Shown piece after piece: positions 25,486 to 36,000 of a stretch of DNA of 39,808 bases. Within the stretch, counting starts at the first letter, position 1, and each line of letters begins with the position of its first letter. Source of the DNA: an uncultured Bacteroidales bacterium (GTDB taxonomy: Bacteria > Bacteroidota > Bacteroidia > Bacteroidales > UBA4417); assembly GCA_903878265.1 (NCBI GenBank), contig CAIRHD010000439.1:1-39808 (forward strand), read 5' to 3'. The notes beneath the pieces are model-generated. The model made no database searches and was not told the origin of the DNA. It worked only from the letters and a program-made list of their open reading frames with translations. The translations under genes and the position numbers were made by a program.

Positions 25486-28206
25486 TTATTCAAGGTAATA
25501 TTTCTTAAAATAATTCAAATAACCGTTGTATTTCTTCTCCCTATAAAATATGGGGTAATTATCCATAGAAATAACCATCTGTTCAAAATCGTTTTTGTTC
25601 AACGGGTTTAAAACGTATTCGTTCTGTCCGATAGTGAGATAAAAATCCATGGCAGCCTGACTATTGCGGAAACTACTTATCGAAATCATCTGCCATCCTC
25701 CATCAAGCACTATTGCGTTTACCGAAAGGTTGGCATTGTTGAAATTTTTCGAGATAAAATCAGAAATCCGTATCTTGGTGGCATTTACATTCACATTATT
25801 GCCATTCACCATCATAATATAAAAATGGTTTTGGTTCAAGTTAAGTTTGTAAATATCAGGAACGGCGGTATCGCTGGTTTGCTTAAAAGGATCGGATACC
25901 GAAATTTTTGCTTGATTTGTTGAGTCGCCAGGTTTGGAACTTCCGGTAATTGCTGGTTGGGTTACCGGCGGAAGGCTCTTGTCATATTTCAATAGGATTT
26001 CCTTTGCCAAAGGTGTGATTGGATGCACTGGATAGCTAAGAACCAACTTGTTAAGTGCAACCACCATTGTATCGACATTGGTGGTTTTAGCAAGTGAAAG
26101 GGCACGAAGATATTCGAAACGTGGAATCAGGTCTTTGTCCTTATAATCAGCAATTGCTTGGTTGCTATAAAGCAGAACCATCCTGTATTGGCCGCGCTTG
26201 TATGCCTGATAGGTTTCTTCATAAAGCGTCGAAACCCGATTTTTGCGTGCCAGTACTTCTTTGTTAAAGTCGGGATCCCTGATTAACTGTGCATAATCCG
26301 ATTCGCCATAATTTTCTAAGATAATATCGCTATATTTTTTTGCCAGCACTTCATCCGGGATTTCTTTGCCGATCAAATACAACTGATAGTAAATACGGAT
26401 AATCTCCTTCATGTCAGAGAAACGTGTAACGAGTTGCTCAAATGCTTCTACCGAATGTGGGAAATCTTTAAGGCCATCTTTATAAATATATCCCAGGTTT
26501 ACCAATGCAGCGGCTATCTGTTTGTTAGAAGCTGCAAGGGCTTCAGGCGTTTTAGGCAGTTGGGCGATATAAGTCTCTGGTTTTAATGGGTCAGTAGAAG
26601 ATTTTTTATCTCCCGATGCCGATTTCGCAGTGGTTGAATCGGCAGGTTTGGTTGGGTCAAGTACAACATCGTCGAGCTGGATAACGGCGCGTTTGTTGCT
26701 GAGCCTCCAATTGTCTTCCAATTTTCGCCGCCCCCATTTACGCGTGAACTCACTGAAACCGAAACTTATTGACGATGGATTATAAAAGTACCATCCACCG
26801 CCGCCAACGCTTGCCATATTTTCGTTGCGCATATTGGGCATATTGTTCAACATGTTGGCTTCGTTAGCCTGTTGCGCTTCCAGTTCCTTTTGTTTTTCGT
26901 CCTCTTCAATTACCTTATCAATTATTTTTTTGATGACCGCTGCTAATTCGGCATCAGGTAATTTGGCAAGTTTCTGCAAACTGTCTTCGTATTGAACAAC
27001 GCGCAGGTTTTTTACTAATTCTGTAAGCGTGAGCGTTTTAGAGTTGATTGCCAGATAATCGGGATGTTCGAGTGGGAGGGTTTGTATGGTTGTGTCGTAA
27101 TAGGGCGCAGCCATTTCATAATTCTGCCTTTGAAAATACATATCGGCAAGCTGCAACGATGACGACGACTTTTGATAATTGTTCTTGGTACTTGTGGCTA
27201 CAGAAAGTTTCAGGTAGTGAATCACCAGTGTATCGTTGTTGTCGAGGGTAGCAAGTTCAGCTAATGCATAATAAACCTGATCGAAATATTCCTTGTTTTT
27301 AATATCCTTCAGCATCCGTTTTAACTGCTTTTCCAGGCCGACTTTATCGCCAGTATAAATATCGAATGATTTGGCCAAATTGATCTGGGCGTTGAAAACC
27401 ATTTCGAATGGTGCTGGGCTTTTTATCACTTTGGTGTAATATTCGGTAGCCTCTGAGAAATTTTTCTCTTTTTGTGCAATTTGCCCAAGTATAAAATACA
27501 TCCTTGCCTTCAACTTGCGATCCGATGCAAGGGCAATACCTTGTTTCAAGTTCGTTTTTGCCGATTCCAAATTGCCCGTAAGCAGATAAAAATCAGCATA
27601 AAGGATTGGTATTTCGCGCCGTATTTTGTAAGGGACTTTTTGTTTCGACAATCTAACTTCGAGTTGTTCAATCTGTGAAACTACATCCTCGTAACGTTTC
27701 TGCTGCATCGTAGTCCAAGTGTACCATAATGAAGCTTCGAGTTCGGTTTGGGTTCCTGCATATTGTTTCATCAAATACTCCATGGTCCGCTTCGAATTGG
27801 CATAGTCCTGCTTATAAAACTGGGCTTTCCCAATAAGCATGTAACAATCGTCGATCCATTTGTTATACTCTTTGTCTTTGATATATATCGAATGGCGTGG
27901 AATGGCGATCCCAGCTTTTTCAATTGCCCGATCCATGCTCGAATACGTTTTGCGGGCTTCATCGGGCGAACCGAAATTATAAACTTTTAAGATGGTGTTA
28001 TAATTGTCTATTGCACTTTCTTTCAGCGCATTGCGCCCCGACTTTAAGCTTTCGTTCCCGTTCCAATATACATTATAATGCGTGGTAATGCCATGAAAAG
28101 TTCGCCGGGTAAAAGTGTTCTTCTTGGTGGAACACGAAAAAAGCAAAACAATACTGGTAAGCATTGCAAGGAATAGGGAAAACTTCGAAAATATTTTCAA
28201 TTTCAA
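25486..28206 (-). CDS. porW: Type IX secretion system lipoprotein PorW/SprE, TPR-rich
   Basis: A 906-residue outer-membrane lipoprotein: signal peptide with lipobox LLFSC (Cys25), then the family's opening CSTKKNTFTRRTFHGITTHY and YNVYWNGNESL. Two blocks of TPR-like helical repeats follow (about 110-420 and 565-740), separated by a charged Gln/Glu-rich linker, a WYFYNPSSISFGFSEFTRKWG motif (about 470-490) and a Thr/Ser/Lys-rich stretch. A beta-rich domain closes the protein. PorW/SprE is required for T9SS secretion and gliding and is thought to link the translocon to the PorK/N ring. Its place 3.3 kb upstream of porP on the same strand supports the call. It has its own promoter (28270-28305). 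Confidence 0.87.
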   Translation of the reverse strand: MKLKIFSKFSLFLAMLTSIVLLFSCSTKKNTFTRRTFHGITTHYNVYWNGNESLKSGRNALKESAIDNYNTILKVYNFGSPDEARKTYSSMDRAIEKAGIAIPRHSIYIKDKEYNKWIDDCYMLIGKAQFYKQDYANSKRTMEYLMKQYAGTQTELEASLWYTWTTMQQKRYEDVVSQIEQLEVRLSKQKVPYKIRREIPILYADFYLLTGNLESAKTNLKQGIALASDRKLKARMYFILGQIAQKEKNFSEATEYYTKVIKSPAPFEMVFNAQINLAKSFDIYTGDKVGLEKQLKRMLKDIKNKEYFDQVYYALAELATLDNNDTLVIHYLKLSVATSTKNNYQKSSSSLQLADMYFQRQNYEMAAPYYDTTIQTLPLEHPDYLAINSKTLTLTELVKNLRVVQYEDSLQKLAKLPDAELAAVIKKIIDKVIEEDEKQKELEAQQANEANMLNNMPNMRNENMASVGGGGWYFYNPSSISFGFSEFTRKWGRRKLEDNWRLSNKRAVIQLDDVVLDPTKPADSTTAKSASGDKKSSTDPLKPETYIAQLPKTPEALAASNKQIAAALVNLGYIYKDGLKDFPHSVEAFEQLVTRFSDMKEIIRIYYQLYLIGKEIPDEVLAKKYSDIILENYGESDYAQLIRDPDFNKEVLARKNRVSTLYEETYQAYKRGQYRMVLLYSNQAIADYKDKDLIPRFEYLRALSLAKTTNVDTMVVALNKLVLSYPVHPITPLAKEILLKYDKSLPPVTQPAITGSSKPGDSTNQAKISVSDPFKQTSDTAVPDIYKLNLNQNHFYIMMVNGNNVNVNATKIRISDFISKNFNNANLSVNAIVLDGGWQMISISSFRNSQAAMDFYLTIGQNEYVLNPLNKNDFEQMVISMDNYPIFYREKKYNGYLNYFKKYYLE

Positions 28207-28269
28207 TGAGGAAGTCGTGTTTGGATACTTGGTTGCCGTTCTTTTGATATGCTATTAACTCAAAGAGTG

Positions 28270-28305
28270 CAAAAATATTTCATTTTTTCCGATTTCCAGC
28301 CAAAA
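28270..28305 (-). promoter_or_regulatory. Probable porW promoter
   Basis: On the minus strand TTTTG (28301-28305) is followed after 23 nt by TATTTTTG (28270-28277). It lies 63 nt upstream of the porW ATG. It is back to back with the promoter of the M23 peptidase gene. Confidence 0.5.
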
Positions 28306-28430
28306 GTAGCGCTTTGTTGGAATTTAATTCAGATGATAGCTTTTTTAGTGGCAGTTGACGGTGGGCAATTTTAATTAGATTGAAGCATTGTTTTAATTTT
28401 ATGTACTTTTATGAAATATTATTCAAAGGT

Positions 28431-28464
28431 TTTGTGCCGAATTTTCTTATTTTCGGTAGGTTTG
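28431..28464 (+). promoter_or_regulatory. Probable promoter of the M23 peptidase gene
   Basis: TTTG (28431-28434) and TAGGTTTG (28457-28464) are separated by 22 nt. Transcription would start near 28471, about 23 nt before the ATG at 28494. Confidence 0.55.
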
Positions 28465-28493
28465 CAAAATAATTCGCCCTGTTTCAAAAAAAT

Positions 28494-29384
28494 ATGGACA
28501 TTAAATCGGAAAGAAAAAAAATCTGGAAGCTTTTGTTGCGTCGTATCCGCGACCAGTATAGGCTTGTGCTCCTGAATGAGGAAACCCTCGAGGAGAGGAT
28601 TTCATTCAAGCTTTCGCGGCTCAATGTATTTGTTGCCATTGGTTTGATGTCAATTATCCTTGTTTTCATCACAACCTATATTATCGCTTTTACGCCTTTA
28701 AAGGAATACATTCCTGGCTATACCGATGTTACGTTGCAACGCAGGATTTACGAATTGCAGCTCCGTTCCGATTCTGTTGCTTTCGCGATGCGCACGCAGG
28801 AACGCTACCTCAACGACCTGAAAAAAGTGCTTGGTGGCGAACTGCCCAACGAACGTGAAATGGCTCCGACAGATACAAGCAAGACAGGCAATTACAGGAA
28901 TATAAAAGACAAACATTCGCCAGAGGATTCGATTCTCAGATCCGAATATGAAAATGCTAATAAATACAAGCTTTTTAAGTCCGACAAAACCACTGGCTCT
29001 GGCTCTTCTATGCGCAACCTTACGTTTTTTTCGCCTCTAAAAGGCATGGTCACAAACGAGTTCAACCCTTTACGCAAACATTTTGGTATTGATGTTGTAG
29101 CTGCCCGCGACGAAGTTATTAAATCCGTTCAGGATGGCACCGTTATTTTTTCGGGTTGGACGGTTGAAACCGGATATGTGATTGCCGTTCAGCATCCTGG
29201 CAATGTAGTTTCTATTTACAAACACAATTCGGTGCTGCTCAAAAAGGAAGGCAATATTGTCCTTGCCGGAGAAACCGTGGCTATTATCGGCGAAACCGGT
29301 GAGTTGTCAACCGGGCCACATTTGCACCTCGAATTGTGGATAAACGGTATCCCGGTAAACCCAAAAGACTATATCGTTTTTTAA
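28494..29384 (+). CDS. Membrane-anchored M23-family peptidase (LytM domain)
   Basis: A 296-residue protein with a basic cytoplasmic N-terminus, one transmembrane helix (about 44-66), a short coiled coil (about 80-115), a polar linker, and a C-terminal LytM/M23 domain (about 178-296). The zinc and catalytic residues are all present: H196 and D200 (HFGID), H244 (YKH), and H276/H278 (GPHLHLE). M23 enzymes cut peptide crosslinks in peptidoglycan; the anchored form with an intact site suggests a cell-wall hydrolase for growth or division. It is divergent from porW and 88 nt upstream of dxr. Confidence 0.9.
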   Translation: MDIKSERKKIWKLLLRRIRDQYRLVLLNEETLEERISFKLSRLNVFVAIGLMSIILVFITTYIIAFTPLKEYIPGYTDVTLQRRIYELQLRSDSVAFAMRTQERYLNDLKKVLGGELPNEREMAPTDTSKTGNYRNIKDKHSPEDSILRSEYENANKYKLFKSDKTTGSGSSMRNLTFFSPLKGMVTNEFNPLRKHFGIDVVAARDEVIKSVQDGTVIFSGWTVETGYVIAVQHPGNVVSIYKHNSVLLKKEGNIVLAGETVAIIGETGELSTGPHLHLELWINGIPVNPKDYIVF

Positions 29385-29472
29385 AAGGATGTTCTATCTT
29401 TTTGATTTGCATTAAATTAAAATTAAGGATATTCCTGTTTAAAGGAAAAATTCACTAATCCCAGCCCTCAAT

Positions 29473-30636
29473 TTGAAACGACGTATAGCCATATTGGGAT
29501 CAACAGGCTCTATTGGCACCCAAGCACTCGAAGTTGTAAAACAGCATCCCGACAAACTTGATGTTGAGGTTCTTACTGCTCATTCCAATGCTCCGCTGCT
29601 TATTAGGCAGGCACTTGAATTTATGCCCAACGCCGTGGTAATTGCCAAAGAAAGCATGTACGAGCGCGTTTTCGAAGCATTGGATCCTTACGATATAAAA
29701 GTGTATCGCGGCTCGGCATCCATCGAACAGATTGTTGAAATGGACAGCATTGATATGGTGCTCGTAGCTTTGGTGGGTTGGAGCGGGTTGAAACCAACTC
29801 TGCGCGCAATCGAAGCTGGTAAAACTATCGCACTCGCAAACAAAGAAACCTTGGTTGTTGCTGGCGAACTGGTTACAAAACTGGCGCGCGACAAAGGCGT
29901 GAATATTTATCCTGTGGACTCAGAACATTCGGCAATATTTCAGTGCCTTGCCGGCGAGTTCCATAATCCGGTCGAGAAAATAATACTTACAGCCTCTGGC
30001 GGTCCTTTCAGGGGGAAAAACCACGAAGAACTGCTTCATGTTACCAAAGCCCAGGCCTTAAAGCACCCAAACTGGAACATGGGCTGTAAAGTTACCATCG
30101 ACTCCGCTACCCTTATGAACAAAGGGCTGGAAGTGATCGAAGCGAAGTGGCTCTTTAATTTGGAAATTCCACAAATAGAAGTTGTTGTACATCCGCAAAG
30201 TATAATCCATTCTATGGTACAGTTTGCCGATGGGTCGATAAAAGCGCAAATGGGGTTGCCCGATATGCGCCTGCCAATCCAATATGCCCTTACTTATCCA
30301 ACCCGTTTGCCCTCGCAATTCCCAAAATTCAGTTTTGATGATTGCCTGCAATTTACTTTTGAAAAACCTGACAAGGAAAACTTTAAATGCCTCAATATAG
30401 CCTACGAAGCAATCCGCCTTGGGGGCAACATGCCTTGCATTATGAATGCTGCCGACGAAGTGGCCGTACATGCTTTTTTGCGCGAAGAAATCACTTTTTT
30501 GCAAATCCCCGAGCTTATTGAGCGATGTATGAGTAAGAGCAGTTTTGTTAAATGCCCTTCGCTTAACGATTACGAAGCTTCCGATATTGAATCGCGCAGC
30601 ATTGCAACCGAACTGATTGGTAGGTTTAGGAAGTGA
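29473..30636 (+). CDS. dxr: 1-deoxy-D-xylulose-5-phosphate reductoisomerase
   Basis: A 387-residue cytosolic enzyme that converts DXP to 2-C-methyl-D-erythritol 4-phosphate with NADPH, the first committed step of the MEP isoprenoid pathway. NADPH-binding motif GSTGSIG at 9-15; LANKETLV at 121-128; metal ligands D149 and E151 in VDSEHSAIFQ; LTASGGPFR at 172-180; the IDSATLMNKGLEVIEA block follows. The start is a TTG at 29473 because the conserved KRRIAILGSTG begins immediately after it and no ATG precedes it in frame at a suitable place. In many Bacteroidota dxr is followed by rseP; here repeats and a pseudogene follow. Confidence 0.96.
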   Translation: MKRRIAILGSTGSIGTQALEVVKQHPDKLDVEVLTAHSNAPLLIRQALEFMPNAVVIAKESMYERVFEALDPYDIKVYRGSASIEQIVEMDSIDMVLVALVGWSGLKPTLRAIEAGKTIALANKETLVVAGELVTKLARDKGVNIYPVDSEHSAIFQCLAGEFHNPVEKIILTASGGPFRGKNHEELLHVTKAQALKHPNWNMGCKVTIDSATLMNKGLEVIEAKWLFNLEIPQIEVVVHPQSIIHSMVQFADGSIKAQMGLPDMRLPIQYALTYPTRLPSQFPKFSFDDCLQFTFEKPDKENFKCLNIAYEAIRLGGNMPCIMNAADEVAVHAFLREEITFLQIPELIERCMSKSSFVKCPSLNDYEASDIESRSIATELIGRFRK

Positions 30637-30662
30637 GCTATTATTTTAATTTGAAATTTTGA

Positions 30663-30748
30663 AGATGTGGGAATGCGATAATGAGTTAATGTGGGAATGC
30701 GATAATGAGTTAATGTGGTGGTGAGTTAATGTGGGAATGCGATAATTT
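30663..30748. repeat. 24-nt tandem repeat, AATGTGGGAATGCGATAATG type
   Basis: The 24-nt unit beginning ATGTGGGAATGCGATAATG and ending AGTTA occurs twice perfectly, then once with an 8-nt loss, then partly. On the other strand it matches the CATTGCCACATTACCG family at 7665-7765; a single related fragment also occurs at about 30829-30836. It begins about 25 nt after the dxr stop. Confidence 0.85.
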
Positions 30749-31025
30749 TGCTATTCGAATAAGTGTAATTGAAGTGAACTTCTCAAGTGATTTTAGGTAA
30801 CACTCAAAGCGGTTATTTTGAATTTGAAAATGTGGCAATGAGATTCAATGTAGTCAAAGCGTGCCCTTCGCACAAGTATTCCGACCCTTTGCACAAGTAT
30901 TTGCCACTTAAATCTTGCCGGGATGATAGAAAAAGTCGCCACTACACTTATTTTTAAAACAAAAAAGCTGGGATTCAGCATATCGCCAAACCCCGACTTT
31001 TTACTTTCAATTTGCAATAAAACCC
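30749..31025. other. Intergenic stretch between repeat and pseudogene
   Basis: I see no convincing gene. An 84-codon open frame on the minus strand (30793-31047) continues in the pseudogene's frame but has no recognisable domain and is most likely chance readthrough beyond the original gene end. Confidence 0.45.
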
Positions 31026-32052
31026 TCACGGATTTATCGTAATCCACTTTGTTGCCGTTGTTGAGCAGCCTATGGTTGGGTTACGTTACTGCAACATAGC
31101 CGGGGTTTATTATGCTGCAAGGGAAATCCCAGGTGAGTGTAAGGCAGTTGCGGTTGGGGAAACAGATTTCGGGGTTGCCATGGCTGGCATTCCATGTATA
31201 AGCGTTGAAAGCGTTGTATGGCGTGGAGTAGGTTACAACTTGGCCTTGGGTTACGGGTTTATCGCCTGTAAGTACTGTTGAGGAACCGGCTTCTACGGTT
31301 ACATCCATTACGCTTGGGTCGGCGGCCGCACAGAACGGCGAGGTGTTTTCGGTGTATTTTATACCAACCGTTTGCATACCCGACGACTTCCATAAAACTG
31401 TAACCGTGTTGTCGGTTGAGGTTCCTCCGGCGGTGATGGATCCGCATGCTGAAACAACCCAGACATAATTGCACTTGCCAACCACTGCTGAATAAAGGTT
31501 GGCCGTACTCTGGCAAGGTGTAGTTTCGCTAACGGGAACTACAGGCTACAACTGGGCAGGCTGTGTGAGGGCAAAACTGGATGTGGCGGTACAGGAATGG
31601 GCATCGGTTACAGTAACCCAATAAGTGCCATAAGCAAGTCCGGTAGCAGTTGGCCCTGTTTGCACCAGGCTGGTTGGCCAAGAATAGGAATAGGCCGAAG
31701 TCCCCCCACTGACCGTAACCGTTACGGAGTCGTTGGAATTCCCGTTACAATTTACGTTAGTCAGCACCGAAGCAATAGCCGATAGGGCTACTGGCTCTGT
31801 TACCGTGATGCTGGAAGTTGAAGCAAGGGAAGTTGCATCGGTTACAGTAACCGTGTAGGCACCTGCCGACAGACCCGAAATTGTTTCGTTTGTCTGCACC
31901 GGGTTGGTTGACCATGCGTATGAATATGGAGTTGTGCCACCAAAGGTCGAAACCGTAAGCGAACCTTAGGAACCTCCGTGGCAGTTGATATTGGTGATGA
32001 CCGAGGCGGTTGCCATAGGGCTGAAGCAATAAAAAGGTTGAAATTTCGACAT
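31026..32052 (-). pseudogene. Broken SprB-repeat / PKD-like surface protein remnant
   Basis: The minus strand carries one reading frame with two in-frame stops, TAA at 31966-31968 and TAG at 31543-31545. It encodes two SprB-type repeats (NINCHGGS, stop, then VSTFGGTTPYSYAWSTNP and GLSAGAYTVTVTDA; next NVNCNGNS, SYSWPTS, GTYWVTVTDAHSCTATSSF), then a Cys-containing PKD-like domain (QSTANLYSAVVGKCNYVWVV; PVTQGQVVTYSTPYN). Near 31081 a further stop is met, while the other frame continues sensibly to WITINP and a stop at 31026-31028, indicating a frameshift. The 5' part and any signal peptide are missing. Intact relatives are large T9SS-exported adhesins, often with a C-terminal sorting domain, so this is probably the remnant of one. 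Confidence 0.8.
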
Positions 32053-32212
32053 AAGCCTTTTTTAAGGAAGAAAAGTGTCTCGCCGGATAACTATTTGCTT
32101 TTTGAATTGAATCTCACCAAGAGATGACTCGAAAGATCGAAAACAATAAAACAGCTATAAATATTTCCCGGTTTACACGAAAATATAATCAAAATTCCTA
32201 CGGCAAAAGTCA

Positions 32213-32463
32213 GTTCCAACGTTCCAACACACTACCAAACAATAATAATAAATAACAAATATTCAACAATTTAACTACTCATGAATCCTGTTGGAACGTG
32301 TTGTAACGCATTACTAAAATTTTTTACATAGCGTTTCTTTTTGTTGAAACGTGAAAACCCCAAAAACATGTTGGAATGTTCTAACAAAACGATATTTCAT
32401 TGTTTTTCAACTATCTAAATCCGAAAAAACTGCTTTTGTTAGAACGGTGGAACTGCGGAACGA
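32213..32463. repeat. Cluster of GTTGGAAC/GTTCCAAC-like motifs
   Basis: GTTCCAAC occurs in direct tandem at 32213-32220 and 32221-32228; its complement TGTTGGAAC is at 32289-32297, followed at once by a GTGTTGTAACG variant; TGTTGGAATGTTCTAACA is at 32369-32386; TGTTAGAAC is at 32437-32445, followed by GTGGAAC. The motifs occur in both orientations within 250 nt. They might be binding sites, transposon-end remnants or repeat debris. Confidence 0.5.
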
Positions 32464-32961
32464 AAAACAGCCCCCACCATAAACAAAAATTTTTTTTCAA
32501 GCAGTTCTACAAAAGCAGCTCGATTGTCGATAAATGCAAGGCCTAATAAAAACGAAATGTTATACTATTCCTCGAACTGGAAGTTTTTACTGAATGAAAT
32601 TCCAAGGCTCAGGAATTGAATAAATCTGTGGGCAATCCCAGGTTTCTTGTTTCTGGCTTGTTAGAGGCCATCGGCTCAGATAGGCACAAAAGATTAGATA
32701 TAGCTGCCTTCCCTACAGGTTTTATTATCTGCCTTTTACAAACTGAATCAATAAGTTGGGAGAACGGAATGGAAGAAGGTTTAATTCCTAAGAATAACTC
32801 AAGGGTTTAACAAAGGAATCCGAAAGCGAACACAACTATTCGCTTCTAACAACAAAAGATAAGTCCTTTACGACATTAGAAACTCAAAAATGGGTTTTAA
32901 TCCTGTGTTAAAACATCTGGCTTTCTCTGAAAGAGATATTCCGTACAAAAGAAATATAATG

Positions 32962-32969
32962 TAACTTTG
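32962..32969 (+). promoter_or_regulatory. Candidate -7 element of the sensor kinase promoter
   Basis: TAACTTTG, followed by C, matches the TAnnTTTG element 59 nt before the ATG at 33029. No clear TTTG box stands 19-23 nt upstream, so activity may need an activator. Confidence 0.45.
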
Positions 32970-33028
32970 CGAGAGATTCATCGATTCGTGCAGAAATAAC
33001 TTCCAAAACAATTAACCTTTACAGATTT

Positions 33029-36000
33029 ATGCATCCTTTACCAAATATTCTCATTGTTGATGATGTGCCCGGGAATCTTTCCCTGATAGAAATGTTTATC
33101 GATAAGAATGAAGCAAATCCAATTTTGGCTCTTTCGGGCGCTGAGGCCTTGCAGAAAACGAAAGGAGTTGAGCTGGCCTTGGCAATAATTGATATAAATA
33201 TGCCCGAAATGGATGGCTTCGAACTTGCTACTTTATTGAACGAAAGCAGATTAGAAGATAAAGTGTCAATTATTTTAATTACTGGGGAAAATGCGGATGA
33301 AAACCAGATAATTGCAGGATACAATGCAGGAGCACTCGATTTAATTTTTAAACCGGTAGATGTTAAGATATTGCAGACCAAAATCAAAGTCTATCTTGAT
33401 ATCTTCTGCCAGAAAAGGGCACTTTTAAGAGAAACTGAGACTATCTTTGAATTGAACCAGATTGCAGAGATATTAAAAAATAATGGGGAGAAGTACCTTG
33501 GGTACTTTGAAAATGCCCCTAATGGCGTTTTAGTTCTGGATGAAAAAGGCAAGTGTTTAGAGGTTAACAAAGCTGCTTGCATACTCACCGGGTTTTCGGA
33601 GGCTGAATTACTGCAAATGTCGTTTTCGGATCTGCTGCCAGCAGAATCCATTGATACCGGAATGGCTCATGTCAGGAATGTGCCAAAACCAATGGCGTTG
33701 AAAGGGGACATGTTGTACAAGCATAAAAGCGGAACTGTAAGATGGTGGACGGTTGAATCTGTCAGGATTTCCGAAACACGTTTCCTGAGTTTTGTTATCG
33801 ATATCACACATCGTATCGAACTGGAGGAATCGTTTAGAATACATCAGTGGGAGTTGGAAATGCAGAATGAAGAACTTATTGATGCAAGAAACGTTGCGGA
33901 TGAAGCCGCCAAAAAATTTTCTGACTTGTACGACTTTGCCCCGATTGGTTTTTTTACCCTTTCTAAGGAAACAGTTATCAAGCAATTAAACCTGAGTGCT
34001 GCGCAATTATTGGGCAACGAACGGACAGAATTGTTAAACTGCAATTTCGACTTTTTTGTCTCCAATGATTCAAAACCTGTTTTCAATGATTTCATTAAAA
34101 GGGTATTCAAAAACAAATGCAAAGAAACAGTTGAGGTAAAACTTGATATTGGCAAATCGGATTACTTGAATGTTTTGCTTGTTGGCACAACAATCGACTA
34201 TGGTATAAACTGCTTGTTAAATGTTACTGATATAAGCATTCAAAAACGTGCCGAAGAAATTATCAGGGCGGATGAAGTCAGAAAGTCTGCTGCCGAAGCA
34301 AGACGTTTGGCCGAAAAAAAACTTCAGGACAGCGAACAAATATTGCTGCAGGCACAAAAAATATCCCGGATTGGGTACTATATTACCGATATCAAAACTG
34401 AAAACTGGATAAGCTCGCCCATGCTGGATGAGATTTTTGGTATTGACGAGTCATTTGTAAGGAATATTGCGAATTGGTCAAAATTGGTTGCACCAGATTA
34501 CAGGGAAAAATTAGTGAAATATTTCTATGAATCTATTGAGAATAGGCGCGGTTTCGAAATGGATTATAAAGTGATTAGGCCTAAAGATGGGAGGGAAGTC
34601 TGGGTTTCGGCAATTGGCGAATTCGATTTTGATACTGAAGGCAAGCCCTTGCGATTGCTAGGCGCAATACAAGATATCACTGAGCGAAAACGGAGCGAAG
34701 AAGCTATAGCGGAAACCATTTCGGAACTGGAGAAAAGTCAGGCTATCGCTCAACTCGGCAATTGGAAAATGCACATTGGGTCAAACAGCATTATATCATC
34801 AAAAGAAAACCTCAGAATATTTGGTTTTCCTGCTGGCAGCACCTGCACCTATCAGGAAATCCTTGATTGTATCCTTCCCGAATACCATGAGCTTCTAAAT
34901 AAGTCGGTTACCGATGCTTTGCTTAGTAAGAGGCAGTATGCCACTGAGATAAAGATAAACAAAAAGGACACCGGCGAACTGAGGGTTATATATTCAGTGA
35001 TAGCTTTCAGTTACGACACCAATGGCAAACCTGTTTCACTGTTTGGCACAAATCGGGATATTACCTTACAGAAACAAGTAGAAGAAGCGCTGAAACAAAG
35101 TACGGATAGGATGGAGCTGGCAACCCATGCCGGTGGTATAGGTATCTGGAACGTGGATATATTAACAGATACCCTCATTTGGGACGATCAGATGTTTGTG
35201 CTTTATGGAATTGATAGGAACAATAATAAATTAAACTATGAATCCTGGCAGTCAACTATTCATCCCGATGACCAGGAAAAGTGTTATAACGAATGGCAAC
35301 AGACTTTTTTTCATAACAAAGACTATGATACCGAGTTCCGTGTTTGTTGGCCAGATGGCTCTATACACATGATCAGGGCGGTAGCCAACATACAGCGTGA
35401 TGCCAATGGTAAACCATTAGGTATGATTGGTGTTAATTGGGATATTACAAAGCAAAGGCAACTCGAAGAAAAATTAAAATCGAGCGAAGCCAACTTCCGT
35501 GAATTTTTCGAATCTGTTCCCGATATAATATTAGTTGGAAACGAACTAGGAGAAGTAGTTTTTGCCAACCGTACAGCCCAACTCCAACTTGGCTTTTCGG
35601 TTGGAAACCCTGGTTTGGTTCAACTTTGGGATTTCTTCCCCGGTTCTGCACAGGGCGAATCAAAAGCAATAATCATGGCAAGCCTTTCTCGTTTACAAAA
35701 CAACTGCAACTTGCTTATACAAAAAAGCGATAGTACACTTAAACCAGTAGAAGCCCATTTTTGGCTTGGGAAATGGAATGGTGAAAATTGCATTTTCGGA
35801 CTTTGTAAGGACCAAAGCGAAATACAAGCTTCGTTGAGGAAATTCAATAAGTTCTTTTACAACAATCCTGCATTGCTTGCAATTTCCACCAATGGGGTTT
35901 TTACAGAGGTAAATGATAAATTCCTGCTTACTACCGAATATTTGGAACACGAAGTATTGGGAAAAACTTCTGAAGAATTAAATCTTTTTGTTAATCCTGG

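Larger units (their letters stand above)
32053..33028. other. AT-rich intergenic region of about 980 nt
   Basis: No credible gene was found; the longest frame (32616-32810, plus) has no recognisable features. The region holds a cluster of GTTGGAAC-like motifs at 32213-32463, a poly-T/poly-A stretch near 32488-32498, and the promoter region of the sensor kinase at its right end. Confidence 0.5.

Noticed and set aside
30793-31047. Minus-strand open frame of 84 codons as a gene
   Set aside because: It is in frame with the pseudogene beyond its frameshift, lacks a start signal and any known domain, and includes a repeat-like segment.
32616-32810. Plus-strand open frame of 64 codons in the kinase upstream region
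   Set aside because: No promoter, no recognisable motif, and composition like the surrounding non-coding DNA.
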